A DNA stretch of 64,000 nt, taken from the NCBI GenBank assembly GCA_013076295.1, contig RQOL01000810.1:1-64000 (forward strand). Reading direction: 5' to 3'. The position numbers and the translations under genes are program-made. The DNA comes from Sanderia malayensis. Its lineage: Eukaryota; Cnidaria; Scyphozoa; Semaeostomeae; Pelagiidae. The notes below the pieces were generated by a model. It had not been told where the DNA came from, made no database searches, and saw nothing but the letters and a program-made list of their open reading frames with translations. Of the stretch, positions 20,507 to 32,692 are shown piece after piece; the first letter of the stretch is position 1; every line of letters begins with the position of its first letter.

Positions 20507-22522
20507 TTTAATGTCGCCAGGACAAGATTCAGGACAAGATTCAGGACAAGATTCAGATTCGACAAAATTCTATTTTCAATCAATAATTAAGGCATCTAAT
20601 AGTGAATACAGCAAAACTAAACTAAAAATACCTGTTAGATATATCAATAAGCTTCAATATAAACCAAAAATCCAAATTATATTCCAGGTAATCTTGAAGC
20701 ATTAACCGCTCGTGTTTTGTGTTGTCAGTTTACGCAACCCTACAAGGCCGTGAACAATGGTCTCAAATCAAATAAATCGAAGTTATTTTTTAACAAATCA
20801 TAAAATACCTATTAGATTTAGGAATGGGCTACAGTTTAAGGCCAAAACTGCGAAAATATTTTATGTTATAGCTTCAGAATTACCGCTCGTGTTTTGCCAT
20901 GCGCGACCACAAAACTTCACTTAGGCCATAAACAATTACTTCCTGGACAAACAGTCCAAAATTTTTAAACCATACTAAAATACCTGCAAGCTTATTCAAT
21001 AAACTGCAATTTAAAGAAAAAACTGTTCAAAAATATCGAGTAACGGCTACGCAATTACAACTTTTACAACGCAATGTCAGTGCACAAAATGTACTTAGGC
21101 CCTAAACAATGAGCCACTGGGTATGCAAATCGGTCAAATTTCCAGACCAAGTGAAAATAGCCCATTAACAATAAGTATTAGCTGTGGTGTACAATAAAAA
21201 TTGGGCAAATTATCCTGGCATTTTTCACAAAATTAGAACTATAGCTCTCTAGGCAAGGACAAAATTGTTTTGGTTAAACAATGACCCCCGTACGTGCAAA
21301 TTAAAAATTTTCCACCACAACAAACAATTTCCCGGTAGCTGCATCAATGAGCTATTTTTAGTAACCAAAAACAGTGCGAGTATCGCAAAAGTTTTGCAAA
21401 ATTGTAAGCATTTAGAATTTTATACTTTCAACTGCCTAGAGAACCATTTAATAGTATGAACAGAAGAAACTCCCATCCTCCCAAAATAGTACAAAGCAGG
21501 TAACAAATAGACAGTGTCTGGACAAGAACAATTCAGACGTGTCTATTTGTTACCTATTTTACTATTTTGAGAGGATGGGGGTTTCTTCTGTTCATACTAT
21601 TAAATGGTTCTCTAGGCAGTTGAAAGTATAAAATGCTTGCAATTTTGCAAAACTTTTGCGATATCCACACTGATTTTGGTTGCTAAAAATAGCTCATTGA
21701 TGCAGCTACCGGGAAATTGCGCACGTTGTTGTGGGAAATTTTTAATTTGCACGTACGGGGGTCATTGTTTACAACAAAAATTTTTTTCCTTGCCTAGAGA
21801 GCTATAGCTCTAATTTTGTGAAAAATGGCAGGATAATTTGCCCAATTTTTATTGTACACCATAGCTAATACTTATTGCTAATGAGTTATTTTCACTTGGT
21901 CCGGAAATTTGACCGATTTGCATACCCAGTGGCTCATTGTTTACGGCCTAAAGTACATTTTGTGCACTGACATTGCGTTGTAAAAGTTGTAATTGCGTAG
22001 CCGTTACTCGATATTTTTGAACAGTTTTTTCTTTAAATTGCAGTTTATTGAATAAGCTTGCAGGTATTTTAGTATGGTTTAAAAATTTTGGACTGTTTGT
22101 CCAGGAAGTAATTGTTTATGGCCTAAGTGAAGTTTTGTGATCGCGCATGGCAAAACACGAGCGGTAATTCTGAAGCTATAACATAAAATATTTTCGCAGT
22201 TTTGGGCTTAAACTGCAGCCCATTCCTAAATCTAATAGGTATTTTATGATTTGTTAAAAAATAACTTCGATTTATTTGATTTGAGACCATTGTTCACGGC
22301 CTTGTAGGGTTGCGTACGAGCGGTTAATGCTTCAAGATTACCTGGAATATAATTTGGATTTTTGGTTTATATTGAAGCTTATTGATATATCTAACAGGTA
22401 TTTTTAGTTTAGTTTTGCTGTATTCACTATTAGATGCCTTAATTATTGATTGAAAATAGAATTTTGTCGAATCTGAATCTTGTCCTGAATCTTGTCCTGA
22501 ATCTTGTCCTGGCGACATTAAA
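20507..22522. mobile_element. foldback element, about 2.0 kb, nearly all palindrome
   Basis: Two arms of about 1 kb are reverse complements of each other around a short centre (about 21500-21545). The outer ends read TTTAATGTCGCCAGGACAAG and its inverse, followed by three copies of GACAAGATTCAG. The arms contain diverged tandem units of about 175 bp, recognisable by CTTAGGCC.TAAACAAT and AATTACCGCTCGTGTTTTG. The element is flanked by the 14-bp direct repeat ATGGCTCCCAAGAT (20493-20506 and 22523-22536). Tandem-repeat arms recall FB/Galileo foldback transposons, but those make shorter duplications. No transposase. Confidence 0.85.
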
Positions 22523-22536
22523 ATGGCTCCCAAGAT
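22523..22536. repeat. right 14-bp target duplication of the foldback element
   Basis: ATGGCTCCCAAGAT, the direct-repeat partner of 20493-20506. Confidence 0.85.
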
Positions 22537-22837
22537 ATTAAAATCAATAATCTAGGCCAATATCAAAATTTGTTCTCACCCCCACAGAAATCCTTTTAAC
22601 TTTTCCAGCATTGAAAAATACCACCATCCAACAAGATTCTGCATTAATCAGCTAGTAATTATAATAAATGTCCTCTTGATTCACCAGTCCAGATAAATGA
22701 TAAATGTTCACAAAAGTTTATTAAAACTAAAGAGGTGGTTCGCCCAAAACAAAATTTGTAATTTTGAGAAAGGTTGGGAGGCAGTATTGCCACGCTCGAC
22801 CTGTCCGTTTCTCCCCACTGCGCAGGCGATTTCTACC

Positions 22838-23271
22838 TACCGTAAATTCTCTATTAAGCCCCCCTCTCAATTAAGCCCCCTCTCTAATTAGCCCCCCCTT
22901 TTCAGAGAGAAAAATTTAATAAGCCCCCCCCTCTCAATTTAGCCTCCCCCCCCAAAATCTTCACTGATGACAAAATAAGTAAACTTGACAAACAACTGAG
23001 ATTTTCATTTTATTCATTGGTCGTTCAATACTTCTCAACAAATTCAAATTCAAATCATTTAGTAGATATAAACGTTTTTCACACAGACTTCATTGAATAA
23101 TGTATTTCATGTATTATTTAATGTATTTCCACCACTGAAAATGGTTTTCTATTACAAAATATTTATTAAGCCCCCTCTCTCAATTTAGCCCCCCCCTCTC
23201 TAATAAGCCCCCTCTTTAAAGTACTGAAAAACAATAAGCCCCCCGGGGGGCTTAAAAGAGAATTTACGGTA
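22838..23271. mobile_element. TACCGTAA-ended non-autonomous element, copy 1
   Basis: Starts TACCGTAAATTCTCT and ends AGAGAATTTACGGTA. Next to each end are repeated TTAAGCCCCCC / GGGGGGCTTA blocks. Five members of this family lie in the window. AT-rich filler, no ORF. Confidence 0.8.
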
Positions 23272-23772
23272 CTTTCACCTTCTCCCCAAAATTCCCTACG
23301 TTTTTCAAAATATACCTACGTTTCTACCCATTTTCACGCATGCATCCTGCAACAATCTTGAGATAAAGCCCATAAAAACTCGAATAGTTATGAAGCTATA
23401 CTTGTTACTTACAGGCTATTTCAATGTTATGATATATAGTTAAAAACCGTAAGTGCGTAAAAATGTAGTGATTAAATGATAGGGTCCCCGGGGGCAAAAT
23501 GAGTCACCGGGGCACAATGAGTCGATTTTGAATAAAGCCTATTTTCTCCCAAAGTAATGGTTTAACATCACCTATATTATGACATCACCTACTTCTAAGG
23601 CTTGAATGAATATCCGTTTATAATAATTATGGTGCCATGTTGTATCATTTCTGTTAGTAAAATATAAATCAAATACACCTAGAATTGACATATAAATTAA
23701 TAATTTGATTGTTTTGGGGGAAACAAAATTTTCTAACAAAAAATTTTTTTCTAGAATTTCACAATTTCTACC

Positions 23773-24235
23773 TACCGTAAATCCTCGAATAAGCCCCCGG
23801 GGGCTTATTTGCAAAAATGAATTTTTGGGTGGGGCTTATTCGAGGGGAGGGCTTATTCGAGGGGGGGGCGCAATTCAAAGTTTTGCTTTTTCCTTAAAGG
23901 TTTACAGAAAAAAGACGACATAGTTTTCTCAATCAGCTAAACTTTTTTCACAAAGTGCTGTGTGAAGATCTAACAATAATTTGTTTATCATCACGAAAAT
24001 CGCGTTTCTTTTTGCTTTTTTGTCTGAGTCAAAGGAAGTGATACTGTATAGCTATTGTCCTGTGGGGGCTTTCTCGAATTAAGATATTATTCTGTACTTA
24101 TGCTTCCCTCGAATAAGACCCCATGGGGCTTATTCTAGGGGGGGGGGCTAATTTGCAAAAATGATTTTTTAGGTGGGGGCTTAATCGAGGGGGGCGCTTA
24201 CTCGAACGTGGGGGCTTATTCGAGGATTTACGGTA
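23773..24235. mobile_element. TACCGTAA-ended non-autonomous element, copy 2
   Basis: Starts TACCGTAAATCCTCGAATAA and ends TTATTCGAGGATTTACGGTA. Several GGGGGCTTATTCGAGG blocks sit at both ends. It lies in the same flanking context as copy 1 (TTTCTACC just upstream), about 0.9 kb away. Confidence 0.8.
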
Positions 24236-24593
24236 CTTTTCTTCGATTATCCCGTAGGTTTTCCCTAAAACCTACAAACTTCTAAAAATCCCCAAAATAA
24301 GTAGAAATCCCTTCGCGTGGCAACACTGTTGGGAGGCAAAAGAGATACTTAGCTAGTGGTCAAAAAAGGACCTTGCCGAGAACTACGTAAAACGACGAAT
24401 TACGATAAAGGACAATTAAAATACAATAAGTGGCCAGCATGAGCAGAGGAGTAGTTATGGGCACTGCGCAGGAGCAGGAGCATTTTTCAAAAACCTCGCT
24501 ATTTTAATCTGTAATTGCTTTATGAGCATTAAATTTATATGTCTAAAGACATGACTTTTTTGTATAATGAATAATACACCAGTGGAATTCTCA

Positions 24594-24672
24594 GAAATCA
24601 ACACATTAAGGGTGGGGCTAATTCGAGGGGGGCTAATTCGAGAGGGGGCTAATTCGAGGACTTACGGTATTG
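24594..24672. mobile_element. TACCGTAA-ended element, end fragment
   Basis: Three GGGGCTAATTCGAGG blocks followed by ACTTACGGTA; only the right end is present. Confidence 0.6.
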
Positions 24673-24787
24673 TAAATTATCAGATAAGCCCTCCCTCAAT
24701 GAGTATTGTTTTTATTAACATGAACGACTGGCTGGTTTTTGTGGCTACTGCCTCGATGAAGAGGCAGAGCCACTATGCTATCGTCTT

Positions 24788-24813
24788 GAGTGAGTGAGTG
24801 AGTGAGTGAGTGA
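24788..24813. repeat. (GAGT)n microsatellite
   Basis: About six perfect GAGT units. Confidence 0.9.
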
Positions 24814-26033
24814 AAGAAATTCGTTAATCACGAGGATTCTCGGTTTTTTCATCGTTAACGATTCTCGGTAACTATTGACAGTGTTTGTTCATGGTAGGTC
24901 ATCGTGTATTACATGGTAGGTCATCGTGTATTACTACCTATTCTAGTTTATTTTCCGATTATTGTTTGCTTTAAAGAATATAAGGCAAAAAGACATAATG
25001 ATTTGATGGTTAATAGTCTTTATTTAGGTGATTGCTCGTTTTCATCGACACTGCCAAGGAAAATCGTGTCTCTCGACAAAAGGCCGACTTGCCGAATCGT
25101 CAACGTCAAGTCAAATTTCCAAACGCTTACGGTGGAAGAATTCCTTTTCGAAGCCGTGAAATCTCAATTAATTTTCTATTTGATACCAGAAAATAACCAA
25201 GGTCAAAGCCGCAGCAGTCTTCGATTTTTTGTTTCTCTTGATTTTGTCAAGACTTTTTTCAAAAGATTTCATCGAGGTGGCCTAAGTTGTTATCAGCTTA
25301 TCGTAATATGCGAAAATTTTCGCATCGAGCGAAAAATTCGAAAATTCGTTTCAGGATGCTTAAATTTTATCAGAAATTCAGAATCACTATTTATTAGGGA
25401 CTATTAATCCTGTGACTGGTAACAAATTTATATTTTCATGAAAATATGTGGTTTTTCGTAGTTAAAAGAAAATCGTTGAAATATCATCACGAAAGGGGCA
25501 TTCCCCTCGTGGTGTGGAATATAATATCTCCGAGCAATGGGGACTCCCATCATTCTTTTCAAGTTTCCTTGCGTTTTGGGCAGTCAGCTCCCCCTTTAAT
25601 TTGCTGATTTCATTGATTTTAACAGCATTTTGGGCAGCTTTGCTAGAAATTTTGCAAAATTTGACCCTTTTGCCTTTTATCAGAATTAGCAATTACCCCC
25701 AGTTGTTAAGCTGTATGCTTTGATCAGAAATTTCTTTAAAACGTTTTAATCAAATTCACTTTTTATCTCATTTGTCATTTCTTTTTGTCAAATAGTTAGA
25801 GCCTTGATACCCCATTTCTTTTTCAATGATGCCCCCATGTCCCCCCGATTATGCTCAACAATTTTCAGAAAGCACTATTCTGGTCTTAATTTTGAGCTTG
25901 TGCAGTAGCCACATGCAGTCCTTGACTGCCTATTTTTATTCAATGTCAAGCCTAGACTATGCAGTGAATTGATAAAATTATTTGGTTAAATTTGCCAGTA
26001 ATGACTTGTTCAATAATTAGTTGAATATTCTTT
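24814..26033. other. no supported gene
   Basis: Contains a 167-codon plus frame (24904-25407). It begins inside a short duplicated phrase (CATGGTAGGTCATCGTGTAT), has no recognised domain, no clear splice sites and no conserved neighbour. I do not call it a gene. Confidence 0.4.
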
Positions 26034-26357
26034 TACCGTAGTTCCTCGATTAAACGCCCGGGGGCGTTTATTAACTTCGGCACTTTTTGAGGAGGCGCCT
26101 AGTCGAGGGGGGCCATTATTCGAGGGGGGGCGTTTATTAGAAAGTACAAGATCACAGGCTCTGTCATTGGGTCCAGAAAAAAAGAAAATGGTTTAGTTGA
26201 CGAGCAACAACGTAGAAAATGAAAATCGCCATGGTTTTGCACAAAGAGGGGGCGTTTAATCGAGGGGGGCGTTTATTACAAAAACTGTCAGCATAAGGGG
26301 GCGTTTATTCGAGGGGGGCGTTTAATCGAGGGGGCCTTTAATCGAGGAAATACGGTA
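26034..26357. mobile_element. TACCGTAA-ended non-autonomous element, copy 3
   Basis: Starts TACCGTAGTTCCTCGATTAA and ends CGAGGAAATACGGTA. It has GGGGGGCGTTTAATCGAGG blocks and an interior matching, in inverse orientation, that of 59963-60394 (shared phrase ACAACGTAGAAAATGAAA). Confidence 0.85.
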
Positions 26358-26519
26358 TGTTTTATAATTTATTTTTTCTGGTTCCACCAATGGAGAAGAG
26401 AGTAGAGCACACGTGACATACAGCAAAACTCAAATGAGGGGAAGTCCTATTCAGTTCTGTCCTAACCCAAACCCAAACACATTTCTTTCTTGTTTTGTTT
26501 CCTCGTCATGAACCACTGG

Positions 26520-26920
26520 CATTTCATCTGAATTTTACTACTGTAATAAGAAAGGTAAGCTCGTCATTTCATAACTTTGTATTTATCAGTAAATGTTGAA
26601 AGATTTCTTTAAATGTTTTATGATTTTTCGATGATGCGCGTATAAAATAAAATTCCTCGATTTTCGTTTCGAAAACGAAAACATGGCTCGAGTTTGTGGA
26701 TGCCCAACCTTGCTTCTTCAAAAATGAAGCTCCTTTTTATCCTAAGCTACAAATAAGGACCAGAAACTATGTTTTATTACTTAAAAAATATCCATAATTT
26801 AAACATATAAATTATCCATATTTTGGTGTTGTTTTCAATCGTTTTCAAACACACAGAAGTTAATTTTTTCCATGTGTGAATCTTTACTTCCTTCCTCATC
26901 ATGTATCGCAATCGCAAATA
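26520..26920. repeat. diverged duplicate block, copy 1
   Basis: Resembles 27540-27930 about 1 kb away: a splice-donor-like AAAGGTAAG, an ATG-poor AT-rich stretch, GTGTTGTTTTCAATCGTTTT, then a CTTTACTTCCTT phrase. Both blocks follow a CACGTGA-containing segment. This may be an old duplication of a promoter and 5' exon. No ORF is supported in either copy. Confidence 0.5.
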
Positions 26921-27539
26921 TCGTTGTTCATATTTTCATAGTGTTTTTGTTTATCTGCAACCAGTGTATGATATACCAAATAAATTCATTTGAATTATTA
27001 ATCATAAAAGGGGAAAGTAAAAGACCAAAAATTGTTCTCCGGGTGTTATATCCTTGCTTCATTTTCAAACTTCTTCGAACCACTTCGAGCTTATCTTGGT
27101 GTAGTTTGGCAAGAATTACCTGGCATATCTACTTGCCGAGTTTTTATAAAGCGACAACTCATTGATATAATTAGGGTTTAATTTTGTAAAATTTTGGGAT
27201 TTATGTGTTCATGAACAGTTAACAAATGTCAAATTCAGCTGCCAAGTTTTAGCATAGGAATTTTACCATTATAGTGCAATCAAATTTCCCCGGTTGGAAT
27301 TTCCAACGAGGTATTTCCCCTGGGACACCCTTTCCCTTCTAGCAGCCCTCTTCCATCCCAGAATGCCGAGCGGCCTCATTTTCTTTTGTTATGCTAGTTT
27401 GTAGAGTCCCTATCCACCAATCACGAGGGGAGTAATGTGCACGTGATGCCTGAGATGGAAAGTAAACGAAAGCGAAAGTTTTGAATCTTTTATGAATCTT
27501 TGAATCCATTTCTTAAATTTTAATTTATTTCTTCAACAT

Positions 27540-27930
27540 CAACTGCTGACTGTTTGTTACCTGAACCAGAAAAAGTAAGTTCATAGTTTTATTCTTCTGA
27601 TTGTACCTTCACGAATATAGTATAAAGTAATAATTTATGTCAATGGTTCTTTTTAAATGTTTTACAACTTTCATTACAACACGGGCGTATGAAATCTCAC
27701 TTACATAAAACCTCGACCATTTCGAAAGCAGGGTTCAGGTTGCAGATGATCAATTTTGATTCTATGATGGCGTTACTTTCTATCTTAATCTACAAGTAAG
27801 CTATCAAAATACAGCTGATCTTTTATAAGCTATCCAACAAAATTTTGTGTTGTTTTCATTCGTTTTTTACACATTGAAAACTGATTTTTCTATGAGTGGA
27901 TATTCACTTCCTTGTTCAACATGTAGTGTT
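27540..27930. repeat. diverged duplicate block, copy 2
   Basis: Counterpart of 26520-26920, with AAAAGTAAG, GTGTTGTTTTCATTCGTTTT and CACTTCCTTG in the same order. Confidence 0.5.
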
Positions 27931-30419
27931 TGTTGAATTAAAAACTCCAGCTCGCAAACATTTTTGTTTGTTTATTGATTTGCGTTCTGGCACAGAAGGT
28001 AAATCTTTGAAATGAGCTTCAACCGGATGGTGCTCAGTGAACCAATGCTTTATTACAGCTTCTTGATTGGCCCTTTAACAAACGTTTTTTGTGTAAAAAA
28101 TACAAATGACCTACAACTTACTGTTGCTGATTTGTTGAAACAAAACAATAAGTCAGCACCGATTTGTTAAATGAAACAATAACAATCAGAACAAATGATA
28201 TTTGGCGTGTTCAATGCCCAACACACCACACCACGCACGAAAGCGAAGCGAAAGTGCAAAATAACTTAGGTTCACACGATCGTATTTTAAAATAGTTCTT
28301 AAATGCAATTTAAGAACAGTTAATGGGCGATAGAAATTGCAATTGCGAAATAGCCTCGTGTGCATGTATCAACATGATCCCATAAGGGTGTGGTTAACGA
28401 GCCCAGCAGATAGATTGACGGCGGTCATCTCTTTGGCAATTTATTCAAGGCATGTTCGTGCAAAGTTTAGATGCAACAATCAAGCTAAGGCCTAGCGCAT
28501 GGAACAACGATTGACTTTTTTGCTATCCACGCTTGTCTTTGCGTTTGTTACACTGGATTTAACGTTGGTTCACTGTACTGAAGAAAGATCAGATAAGCCA
28601 TGGAATTCGTTGGCTTGGCAGGATTGCGTATAAGACAATACAAGGGCGAAAGGAGAGTCGATTTGGTGAGATTGTTCCTTATCATATTTCTTTCGATATA
28701 TTGATTTTACACCAAACTTCCGTTGTTTTACCAGTCTTCAAACAGACTTAATTGTGTATTGAGGGGTTACTTTGTTACTACGGGGCTGAGGCCCACAGCT
28801 TTTCGCTTTTATTCCGCCAGGACTTTGCACTCGCAAACAAAACACCTTGTTGTTTTCAAATTGTGCTTAGAAATACAGCCGTATTAAAATTGCAATCGCA
28901 TTTGCATTTGTCCTACGAGGACCGAGTGCACTGCAGCTGCACGCTGTGTTGGCTGCTTGTACAAGCGTAACGTCATGCTGCGACCAAAAGCGATAACCAG
29001 ATAGACGAATCATTTTGAAGGCCCCCTATCTCGAATCTTTTACAACCGGGGATTGCCCAACCCCGCGAAATGCCATCACAGCTAGTGACTGTCACTATTC
29101 ATCAAAATTCAGTGCCTCTCTTAATTGAAAAAGACAATTATATTTGCATTCCAGCGATAGCAACACTTGGATTTCGCACGGTACACTGTTATACGGCGTT
29201 TTACTTGCCTTCTATGTCAATTGACAGTGTTATCCTGTCGTGTGCTTTGCAATGCATTACCCAGGCAACGCCTTGTGGGTATAGAACCATACTGCCTCCT
29301 TTGCAGTTTCAGCGCGTGTCCGCATGGTAAACGCCTTAATGGGTACTTTAATCTTCAGTGCTTTTAGATTATCGATCGTCATTTGTTGGCTATTTCTTGC
29401 AATGGGCCATTTTTTACAGTAAAGTTACATTGTGAATAACTCAACCTGGAGCGGCGGACGCCATTGCTGTTCTGCAAGTGATATCAATTTTCCAGGGATA
29501 TAAAATGCTTTTCAGTTTTGTCATTCGAATTATTCTTTGTAAATAGCATTCCATTTTAGCCTCACTTAGGTCTTGTTCCGCGATTCCTTGCCTTAATAAG
29601 CAGTGCTAAAGCAGCAACGAATGATATTTTCGTCCCTCGTCAACATTGCTGACCAATTATTGACCATGGGAATTTTATCAGCCTGCTGTGTATCCCACTC
29701 TGACGATGAGCAAGGGTACACGTGCGTTCTACCAATAAGTGTAGCTTATAACGATCTTTTAATCACGAATCAAATAGCCACTGGCGGTGTGTAGCTATTT
29801 GAATTTTCAACCGATTTTCTCCGTTTTATCCCTCCAAAGGGAAACTATCTTCTGAATAGCGTTTTTCTTTTCAATATGACGGACGCCCGTGCCGGTGTAA
29901 ATTGCAGCATGGATCCTTTGATCCGTATACCGGAATTTTCTTGAATTTGTGACAACGAAGAGATGAGCACATATTTTGTTGCCCATACGTGGCCATTTAG
30001 CGAAACTAAGAATATAACTTCATTTTGGTATCGAGTTATAGCCCTCTTTCTCGTACACTATGCTGTTTCTTCAGAGACAGTAACAACATGGGGGCTCTCA
30101 TCCGAAAATCCTGCTAGCGGCCCCTGGACTCAGGGCACCCGCACGATTGCTACTTTGCGGATCTTTTACAATGATAAGATATATTCATCTGTTAGATTTG
30201 CACCAGACTAAAATTGTCCATTGACAAGTAAGTGGGTTTAGCAGATGGTGGATGCACTGCAGTGTCCCTATCAATATTCGTATACCCATGCGAGACCGTC
30301 GATTTCACATCAGACAGAGAATGTGAGCAATTAAATTCAACGTTTTGCAAACCACACCAGCACGTGGCTATCGTGGCTAACTATGGGTCGTTGTTGTATG
30401 TTTTATGCCAACAAAAAGT
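27931..30419. other. no supported gene
   Basis: Short unlinked open frames only (for example 29070-29330 and 29963-30211), without domains or splice context. The phrase TAGGTTCACACGATCGTATT occurs near 28268 and again near 31490, bracketing this block and the array after it. Confidence 0.4.
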
Positions 30420-31067
30420 ATATGCTGTCGTTCGGGGCTTAATAGTTATCAAGAGAATTATGCCCAAAACGTATACGCCATAGCTGCGGGCTTAACACCA
30501 CTGGGGTTTTACCCCATAATTATACACCATAATTAAGAGAATTGTATGCCCTAGAATTATACGCCATGGCGCAGGGCTTAATACTGACGGGGTGTTACGC
30601 CCACAAAGTACATTCCATGGTGGGTGGCTTAATACCAAGAGAATTTTATGCCCCACAATTATACACTATTGTTGGTGCCTTAATACCAACAGAAGTTACA
30701 TGCCGTCGTTGATCATTTAGCACTATCACAATAATTTTACGCCTAAAAATCATACGCAATAGTTGTTGCTTGACAGAATGTTACGCCCAGACATAATACG
30801 CCGTCAGTTGGGGCTTAATACCAACAGCATTTCATCCCGTCATTGTGGCGGTATGCCAATGGGAATTACACGCAGTGGTGGGTAGCTGCATACCATACCA
30901 TCACAAATTCCCTTGCCCAGAATTTCCGCCTCGGTTGGTTGCTTAATATCAACTGAGTTTTCAATGCCAACAGGTTTTAGGCCCAGATGTAATGCGCCGT
31001 TGGGCTGAACCTTAATACTCACGGATATGATACGCTAGCGTTGGTGCCTTAATGCCACCAGACTTAT
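30420..31067. repeat. degenerate tandem repeat leading into the 38-bp array
   Basis: Units of about 60 bp share GGGCTTAATACCAAC and ATTATACGCCAT motifs with heavy divergence, becoming regular towards 31068. Confidence 0.7.
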
Positions 31068-31485
31068 GCGCCTCTCGTTGGTGGGCTAATACCAACTGAA
31101 ATTACGCGCCTCTCGTTGGTGGGCTAATACCAACTGAAATTATGCGCCTCTTGTTGGTGGGCTAATACCAACTGAAATTATGCGCCTCTCGTTGGCGGGC
31201 TAATACCAACTGAAATTATGCGCCTCTCGTTGGTGGGCTAATACCAATTGAAATTATGCGCCTCTCGTTGGTGGGCTAATACCAACTGAAATTATGCGCC
31301 TCTCGTTGGTGGGCTAATACCAACTGAAATTATGCGCCTCTTGTTGGTGGGCTAATACCAACTGAAATTATGCGCCTCTCGTTGGCGGGCTAATACCAAC
31401 GGAAATTATGCGCCTCTCGTTGGTGGGCTAATACCAACTGAAATTATGCGCCTCTCGTTGGTGGGCTAATACCAACTGAAATTAT
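31068..31485. repeat. 38-bp tandem array, eleven copies
   Basis: Eleven consecutive 38-bp units starting GCGCCTCTCGTTGGTGGGCT and ending AATACCAACTGAAATTAT, with only a few substitutions. Each unit contains TTGGT and ACCAA and could form a small hairpin. Confidence 0.95.
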
Positions 31486-31582
31486 TACATAGGTTCACAC
31501 GATCGTATTTAAAATTATTATTACAAAATTAAAAAGCCAAATCAGAGGTTGTCTCTTGTCTTTCAACAAAATTGCGCCTTAA

Positions 31583-32688
31583 AGGGCTACTCTCACCATA
31601 TTTTTTTATTTCATTTCTGGGTAGTTTTTGACGTAAAAACAGGTACTGCACTTTTTAAATTTCGAAATTCGCTCATTAACACCTCTTTTCACGGCTCTAA
31701 AAGTGCGATTTTCAGAAAAAAGTCGGGCAAAAAGAAAACTGGGTCGAGGCCGGTGTGACGTAGATGCCGGAACGCATGAAATTTATTTTATTGTGTTCAG
31801 TACCAATTCAATGTTTTGCATATTATGGTCAAAACCAAGTCGTATTTAAAAAATTAAATCGTGCCACGAACTAGTTCAGGATCTGAGGAATCTGTTGATG
31901 CCTCGTTTATCATGAAAAGAGTGAGTTTTTTACAAAAATGAGGATGATTTGCTCACGCTTATGCTGCAAGCCGGCATGTTTTTCGACTTCAACGTCTATA
32001 TGTCTAATCTGGTGTGTATTTGAAGCAGCAGCTCATATTTTGGTAATATTTCAAGTGTAGTTATGGTCATAGCTGTGTAGAAAAACTAGAAAATCCCTTC
32101 CAGGAGTGTGAACATTAATGTCCAGAGATCGAAGATTTCACAAGTTCAATGTGTTGCTTCAGTACGGAAACTTTCCAGCACAATGTTGGGCTTCATACTG
32201 GTGTTCTAGTTTTGATCATATTGTCTGACTTTGTCAACAATATACACCTTTACTTTGCCTTAGGTTTCAATGTAATCACCAAGGTATATAATTTATAACA
32301 AGAACTCCATGGTTATGTCAACCAAACAATTTCAATTTGAGCAATTTTTTAACAGCGCATCACTTTAGTAATGATGGTGTTGAAGTGTTTTGAAAAAACA
32401 TTTGTATTTATCATTGAAAACAAGGGAGAAAACCGGACGCGACGTTGATTTTTCCATACTGAAGCCAAAGAGAGAAGTCCTTTTGCGTTCCGGCATCTAC
32501 GTCACACAACCTCGGCCCAGATCGTTTCATGTTGCGCGACATTTTCAGAAATGGCCTGAAAATCGCACTTTTGGAGCCGTGAAAAGAGGTGTTAATGAGC
32601 GAATTTCAAAATTTAAAAAGTGCAGTACCTGTTTTTACGTCAAAAACTACCCAGAAATGAAATAAAAAAATATGGTGAGAGTAGCCCT
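31583..32688. mobile_element. TTAA-flanked (piggyBac-like) non-autonomous element, copy 1
   Basis: Ends AGGGCTACTCTCACCATA and its inverse TATGGTGAGAGTAGCCCT, flanked by TTAA on both sides (31579-31582, 32689-32692). The terminal inverted repeats run for well over 100 bp and include CGTCACACC / GACGTAGATGCCGGAAC. A 91-codon plus frame (32390-32665) is shared with copy 2 but is partly terminal repeat. No transposase domain. This copy lacks about 0.6 kb present in copy 2. Confidence 0.85.
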
Positions 32689-32692
32689 TTAA

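Noticed and set aside
20454..22533. Matching small ORFs with SPGQDSGQDSGQDS at both ends of the foldback element
   Set aside because: They are the 12-bp GACAAGATTCAG repeats of the two palindrome arms, not genes.
24904..25407. 167-codon plus-strand ORF
   Set aside because: No recognised domain, no splice borders, start inside a short duplicated phrase; could be chance.
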